NCBI GenBank assembly: GCA_010279815.1
Contig: QEOQ01000256.1
Coordinates: 952,269-1,016,268 of the forward strand
From: Brachionus plicatilis
Taxonomy: Eukaryota > Rotifera > Eurotatoria > Ploima > Brachionidae
Direction: 5' to 3'
DNA length: 64,000 bases
The translations under genes and the position numbers were made by a program. How positions within the stretch are numbered: position 1 is the stretch's first letter; each line of letters begins with the position of its first letter. Under the pieces are notes generated by a model. It was not told the origin of the DNA. It saw nothing but the letters and a program-made list of their open reading frames with translations, and ran no database searches. Shown in pieces: positions 58,213-64,000 of this stretch.

Positions 58213-61200
58213 ACATGGCTTTTCTCTGCCTTTTTATTTTTCTCAAACTTTGCATTATTTTAGAAATCAGAAGTAGAAAAATTTCGAACAAAAATATTAC
58301 AAATATTTAACCAAGTTTATGAAAAATAGTATTTAGTAAATTTAATAGAAAAAATTCAATCTGGGGTAAAAAAACACTGTTAAAAAATTTACTTTGCTTT
58401 TGATTTTTCCCTTTTGTACATTATTGACAAAAATTATTAGATCCCCTAAGAAGGGTACGTTGAGTTTATTTCAAATTAAGTAACTACAATAAATTTTTTA
58501 AGGTTAATATAATAAAATGTAGCAAGTCGATTTATTATTATTAGTTCTTTAAAATTTAAAATTAAATGAGTGAATTGAAATTAATTTCACATACCCTCTA
58601 AAATAACTAGTTGATTTTATTTATTCTTAAGATTAATTTGATCAAGAAAATCGATCAAAATTGTTTGTTTAAACCTTTTTTTGAAATTAAATAAAGTTTT
58701 TTTTAAATAAAATTTTTTTGATCTCTAATCAAATTTGCGAAAAAATGGTCTAAAAATTTTGCTCGTGAGTAATGCCTCGAGTTAATAATAACACTTTAAA
58801 ATACAATTTAAATTTAAGAGGAAATAAAGATCAAAAATTCAAAATTTTTGATAAAATTGCTAGCTTAATCGAGCAATTTGGCTGCATTTTCTTTATCATT
58901 AATTGAATTAATTGATAAGAATTAAACAAAAAATATTTTTAATTTAATTGAATAAAAAATCCATGCACCAAAATGGCATTATGAAAAAAGAGCTTTTTAT
59001 AAAAGGGTTAATTAAAAAAAACAGAAATTTAAAAATTAAAAACATTATCTTTATGATCATATTTTAATTTCAAAATTTTTTTAGGCTATTTTTAAATATT
59101 TTTAATTGCTTTGCAGACCGACAAAAAAAAATTATCTAAAAAAGTCTTCATATCTGAATTTCATTGAGCTTACCGGATATCTAGGCAAAGTTGTCGTTCT
59201 TGGACTCCTCGAAAATCTTTAAATTTAAAACTAAATTAAGCAATTGGCTTTAAATCAAAAAAAATAAACTTAAAATTAGTATTTAGATTTAATACAGGAC
59301 AGGTATCAAAATTAATTTTATCAATTATTTAAATTTTTATATCTATAATTTTAAAGACTAATTTTTAATTCGGAATTAAACTTAAAATTTTTAAGTAAAA
59401 ATTGGAAAAATGTGAAAATAAAGGTCTAAAACGAATTAAAAAAATCACAAAATTTAGATAAATTTACGTGATTTTTCTTTTTTTCTATTAATAAAAACGT
59501 AAATTTTGGCTTTAGTAAAGTGATCGATGAATTAAGGTTTTTACAAGATTAGATTGATAGTACTTAGCCCAGGCGACAAAACCCAAATTTCTAGTTTTTT
59601 GTTCGGACCCCTTTGGAGAGGAACGATACGAGAAATGAATTAAAACTTCAAACTCTTTTTAAAGTGATTTTGTGAGATTCAATACAAAAGAACCGAATAA
59701 AATGTCAAAATTATAAAAAATCTTTATAGGAAATTTAGTTCTCCGAATGAAATGAGATTCAATTGTTAGTTCAATTGTTTACCAATTGTTCAAGTCTGCA
59801 AATGAAGGCGAAAATCTCTTCAAAACTCATTTCTCTTAAGTATCTTAAAATTAATTTCCTTTTTAATTTGCAGAATATTTAAGGATGCTATAAACTAGCA
59901 TTCTAAATAATCAAAATCATATCTCCTTATCTAAGAAATTTAATTTTATACTTTTGATAGCAGTATTCTAAATTTAAATTTCGATTTTTCTATTGAAAAA
60001 AAATCTAACTATATAATTGAAAATGCATCAAAAATTTTTTTACCTTGTTTTCACAGAACTATTCTTTAATTCAGGAAGAAAATTTTTTGATTTTTATCCC
60101 TTCGTTAAGTTTTTTGTACCAAATTTAACATGCATTAATATTAGGAAGACAATTTTTTTTTCATTTGCATATTTTTTCTTATAGAAATTTTTTTTAATAA
60201 TATGTTTTTTCTTTTTTAAACAAACATTATTTTACATCAATAAACTACATAATACATTTTTCAAAAAATAAAGTTTTTTAATCGTTAAGTTTAATGAAAT
60301 AGATAAAAGAATAATTTCTAATAATTTACTTTTTAAAAAAATTGTGTTTAAATTTAGAATTCCAAATTAAACTTTTTTTAATTACAGTAAAGTACGGTTA
60401 TAACGAAGTTTAATCTTTTAAAATTTTTTATTTGATCATCAATATTTCCTTTGTTAATTAAGATCTTTTTTATTTAAATGAGTCAAAAATATTTTGTTTC
60501 ATGTTGCTTTCACTCTCAAAATTTATAATGCTTAATTTTTTCAAATTAAATCAAATATAAAGAATCATATTTTTCAATTTTTTATAAGATTTATATGAAT
60601 ATTCTCTTATATTTTTATTGTGACCAACTCATCATACTTTTTCCCCAAAATAATTATTTATTAAATTTTATGAGCAATTATTAATAACAGAAAATATTTA
60701 AAAATTTATGGACATAATTTTTGTTTATTTATGGATACCAATATTAAAAAAAAATTCATCGAAAATTTAATCAAAAAATCAATAGTAAAATATAGAAAAA
60801 GTTTATTTTTAAGTTTAATTCTAATTCTAAGATTATTTTTTTTTGAAAATGAGTTGATTTAATTTTAATAAATAAAAAGATCTGTCTTATTTTAGTCGAG
60901 TAAATGTCACTGTCATTTTTTAAAATTTTAGAAAATAAAAAAATTTTTCTTTTTTATTTTAATAAGACATTTTGAAAATTTAAAAAAAATCCAAAGCAAA
61001 TAATTTATAATTTTTTTACCAAACATAAATTGTCAAAGCATGAACCTTTTCCTCATAAATTTTTTATTTAAATAAAAAATTTTGTACAACACAAAAAATT
61101 CATTAATAATTTAATTTATCACCTTTTTTCATTCAAAAATCATCCCAACATCATTTTAGCTCGAAAATATATTTTTTTAAAATTTAAATTAATAAGGAGA

Positions 61201-62150
61201 ATTTATTTTCTATATCAATTTTAATTTTAGACATCAATTTACTTGGAAATTTTATATTAAAAATTTTGAAATTGTGTGATCAAAACGACTAGTACTTGAA
61301 TTTAACAAGACTCTCTGAATCCCATCTGAAAAATGGTTAATAGCATAAAATTAGTTTAATTTCTTAAAATTATCATAAGAAAGTAAAAAACTAAGTTAAA
61401 ATTTTATTTTTATAAAACAATATTATTAAAATAATTAAATTAAAAAGGAACACATTTGCATCACAAGTCATCTGATACATTAAATAATCAATGTTATTAT
61501 TAGAGATTCAAATTTGTTGATATTTTGAGAAAAATCTTATCAAAAAATAGGATAAATAATATTCATGATGAAAATTAAGAAAATGATAATAATGTTAAAA
61601 TTTTATCAATCAAACCTACATATTTTTCACTTATCATATGAAAAATTGCAATATATAATAATAATAATAATAAATATAATTAATCCAAAAATAAAAAAAG
61701 ACTCTTTGCAAAACTTTAAAATCAATATATTTGAGAGTAGGGAGTCTTGAGAGATGTATTGATTTTTTTTATTTAAAACATCTAATAATACATGAACATA
61801 AAAAAATAAAGCAAAGTTTTTTTTGGTTATTGTAGATTTTTGTAAAATATTTTAGCAAATATTAGCTATTAATTCAAAATAATCAAATGGAGTTTACATA
61901 TATAGTAATAGTAAGTTAAGCATTGCTATCTCTTATTATCAAATGAGGCATATTATGCATGGATAAAATAAGCGTTTTAAATCTTATCTTAGTAAATTAA
62001 TTCCTACCAATTTACGCAATTTCAATTCCTCTTGAAATTATGCAATGAAAACAACGCTCTTTTCTTTTAAAATCCTCCTTGCAAACCAAAGCGTTTGAAA
62101 TCCAAAAATCCTCGAAAATTCATAAGTTTATTTAAAACGTTCTATTAGAT
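58213..62150. other. Gene-poor AT-rich 3' flank of the F-box/LRR gene
   Basis: Nearly featureless. Contains a weak coding-like segment (59117-59221), a GC-richer patch at about 59565-59640 (CCCAGGCGACAAAACCC, CGGACCCCTTTGGAGAGG) of unknown nature, and an (ATA)n run at 61655-61673. No RNA gene could be supported. Confidence 0.5.
59117..59221 (+). other. Weak candidate coding exon
   Basis: After an acceptor-like TTTAATTGCTTTGCAG (59101-59116) one frame reads PTKKNYLKKSSYLNFIELTG, then YLGKVVVLGLLENL and TAA. Composition stands out from the surroundings, but no partner exon is found between 58212 and 59117. Could be a remnant or chance. Confidence 0.2.
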
Positions 62151-62157
62151 TAACAAT

Positions 62158-62239
62158 ATGCTAAGACATGAAGATCGATTATACCACATTGTAGTATCGT
62201 TTCCATCGATTTGTGCAAGACAATTCTTTATCTTTAAAT
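62158..62239 (+). other. Weak candidate first coding exon
   Basis: ATG opens MLRHEDRLYHIVVSFPSICA, then RQFFIFK, followed by a good donor (AAAT|GTAAGT at 62240). The codons are less AT-biased than the flanks. If real, the gene continues beyond the window on the + strand, with the hAT-like element at 62624 in its first intron. I do not recognise the protein. Confidence 0.3.
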
Positions 62240-62623
62240 GTAAGTACCATTTTTTTTTACCTGTATTTAAGTACTGAATTTTTTGGAAGATTTACCTATT
62301 CAAATGTCAAACTGAAAGTGCTGCTAATCATTTTAAAATAAAAAATTTCAATTTGAAAAATATTTTAAAATTTTTAAGAAAAAAAATTAATGTAAAAATA
62401 AATTGCGGAAATAAATGTTAATACATTTTAAACAATTATTTCTTTAGTTTAATTTTTATACCTGCTACTGAATTTAAGTTAATTTTATAACGATAAAAAA
62501 ATATTGAATTAATTTCTTTAAAAAAACAAAAGAATAAAATTTATAGTTTTTTTTGTTTTTTAAAAAAAATTCGAAAAAAAAAGAAAAACAAAAAAAATGA
62601 GTTTTAAAGGTTCAAGCGAGAAT

Positions 62624-63768
62624 TAGTGTTGTAAATAAATAACATTTGAATTTACTTTTAAATAATTAAATTAATTTTTAAATTTGAGTTTGAATTTAAA
62701 CAATTTTTTATTTGAGTTCAAATTTAAACAAATTTTTTATTTGAGTTTAAGTTTAAACAAATTTTTTATTTGAGTTTAAGTTTAAAACAAATCTTTCATT
62801 TGAGTTCAAATTTAAACAAATTTTTTATTTGAGTTTAAGTTTAAAACAAAATTATAAGTTAAGTTTTAATTTAAACCCAGAATAATAATTAAATTTAAAT
62901 TCAAAATTGAATCATAATTCAATTCAATTTAGAATTTAAAAAAGTCAAATTATTAAGCTTATATTTGAAAATCAAAACGAAAATTTAAATTTATTTTGGT
63001 GGTTTATATAGTAATTGTATTAATTTTAAAACGTAATTAACAAATAAATTCTAAAAATAAAGTTTTTTCCATTTTTTTTCTTTTTCCAACTATTATTTTT
63101 TTTGTTCAAGGTCTTTCTAAAACAATATGTAAATATTAATTTTTTCTTATATATTAAAAACTAATTTATATTCTTTAAAATGAGTTAAACTCAAGATTTT
63201 TTACAAGCCTTTTACTACTCAATCGATTAACAAAAAGCAATACATTAAAAGATCTCTTTCCACAATAATTCAATTAAAGTTAGAAAATTTTAGAAAATAA
63301 AATTGCTGATATTACACTGTTGAATATAGTAAAAGAAATTCCTCAAGTAATATGTTTTTTTATTTGAAAAAAGAGCATGCAATGGAATTGGGATATCAGC
63401 ATAAAATTTTAGTAGGTTTTAGTTATATCCGAAAATTTAAAATAGTCAAATTGTTTAAGTGACTTTAATTAAAACATAATTTAAATAGAATTTAGAATTA
63501 TTTAAGTTAATCTTGGAATTTAAATATTTTTTGAGTTTAAATTCTAATCCAAATTTTATTATAGTTTAAATTTGAATCCAAATTTTCTTTTAGTTTAAAT
63601 TTGAGTCCAAATTTTCTTTTAGTTTAAATTTGAATCCAAATTTTATTTTAGTTTAAATTTGAGTCCAAATTTTCTTTTAGTTTAAATTTGAATCCAAATT
63701 TTATATTAAATTTAAATCGAAATAAATCGAATAATTTGTTCAAATCGCCAATTTGATTTACAACACTA
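62624..63768. mobile_element. hAT-like non-autonomous element, family H4, 1145 bp, with mirrored tandem arrays
   Basis: Ends TAGTGTTGTAAAT and ATTTACAACACTA with a perfect 8-bp duplication GCGAGAAT (62616-62623, 63769-63776). Subterminal arrays: at about 62690-62860, ~31-bp units (TTTATTTGAGTTYAARTTTA); at about 63535-63710, ~29-bp units (AGTTTAAATTTGARTCCAAA). The two arrays are inverse complements in style. The middle has no ORF. Arrays of this sort serve as transposase-binding subterminal repeats in hAT elements; that role here is inference. Confidence 0.82.
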
Positions 63769-64000
63769 GCGAGAATCAAAAAAATTTAAGAAAGCCCATA
63801 AAAATCTATTTTTCGTTTTAAATTGTAATCTTATTCCAATTTGGATACAATCAAATACGCCATTTACAAATATGCCATTTGGTTCTCTTTAAAAATATTT
63901 ATTTAAATTTATAAGTTTTTTCAAATAATTTTTTTTGGCCTAAGAAATAAGAGGATATTCTTAAACACTAACACTATTTTAAATTTTATTAACTTTATAT

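Noticed and set aside
61565..61750. 61-codon + frame
   Set aside because: Contains an (ATA)n microsatellite read as poly-Ile; no protein character.
62690..63710. CRISPR-like short arrays
   Set aside because: The ~30-bp units abut directly with no spacers and lie inside a transposon with an 8-bp target duplication.

Overview
This is a eukaryotic, very AT-rich nuclear contig. Genes are split by GT-AG introns, many only 39-112 bp and others several kb and packed with transposon debris. The proteins are metazoan (a SPOP terminal exon, SRRT/ARS2, SWT1, an F-box/LRR protein). A secreted-type PAN domain fused to near-identical WD40 blades, the low GC and the short introns would fit a small invertebrate such as a monogonont rotifer (Brachionus-like). 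That assignment is a guess from recall, not shown by the sequence. Three runs of N (13055-13315, 45545-45675, 57354-57672) mark assembly gaps.

Layout, all main genes on the + strand: (1) 1-3405, the last intron and last exon of a SPOP-like gene; the intron holds at least four small inverted-repeat elements. (2) 3.4-10.1 kb, gene-poor DNA with a LINE reverse-transcriptase relic cut by a ~3.1 kb inverted-repeat element. (3) 10632-11832, a two-exon PAN + seven-blade WD40 gene. (4) 12.0-22.4 kb, a transposon graveyard: a Tc1 transposase split by a hAT-like MITE and by an assembly gap, a 2 kb inverted-repeat element, a dead CR1/L2-like LINE and a MULE/FLYWCH-like relic. (5) 22697-28478, SRRT in three exons, strikingly GC-rich, with a 194-bp satellite-like array in intron 1. 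(6) 31206-37225, SWT1 in seven exons. (7) 38.9-58.2 kb, a large F-box/LRR gene with two candidate first exons; its introns host nested Tc1/mariner, MULE-like, hAT-like and pogo-like remains. (8) 58.2-64 kb, mostly AT-rich DNA with two weak coding-like segments and a 1.1 kb hAT-like element with mirrored tandem arrays.

The three complete conserved genes suggest ordinary nuclear functions: SRRT (cap-binding complex and RNA processing), SWT1 (PIN endoribonuclease of nuclear mRNP quality control) and an F-box ubiquitin-ligase adaptor; SPOP is also a Cullin-3 ligase adaptor. They look like separate genes, not an operon or dedicated system. The best-supported new material is a set of non-autonomous DNA transposon families whose ends and target-site duplications (8 bp hAT-like, 9 bp MULE-like, TA Tc1/mariner-like) can be read directly. 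No CRISPR array, prokaryotic operon or convincing RNA gene was seen. Exon joins were deduced by eye from reading frame, splice sites and family knowledge; no search or alignment was run.
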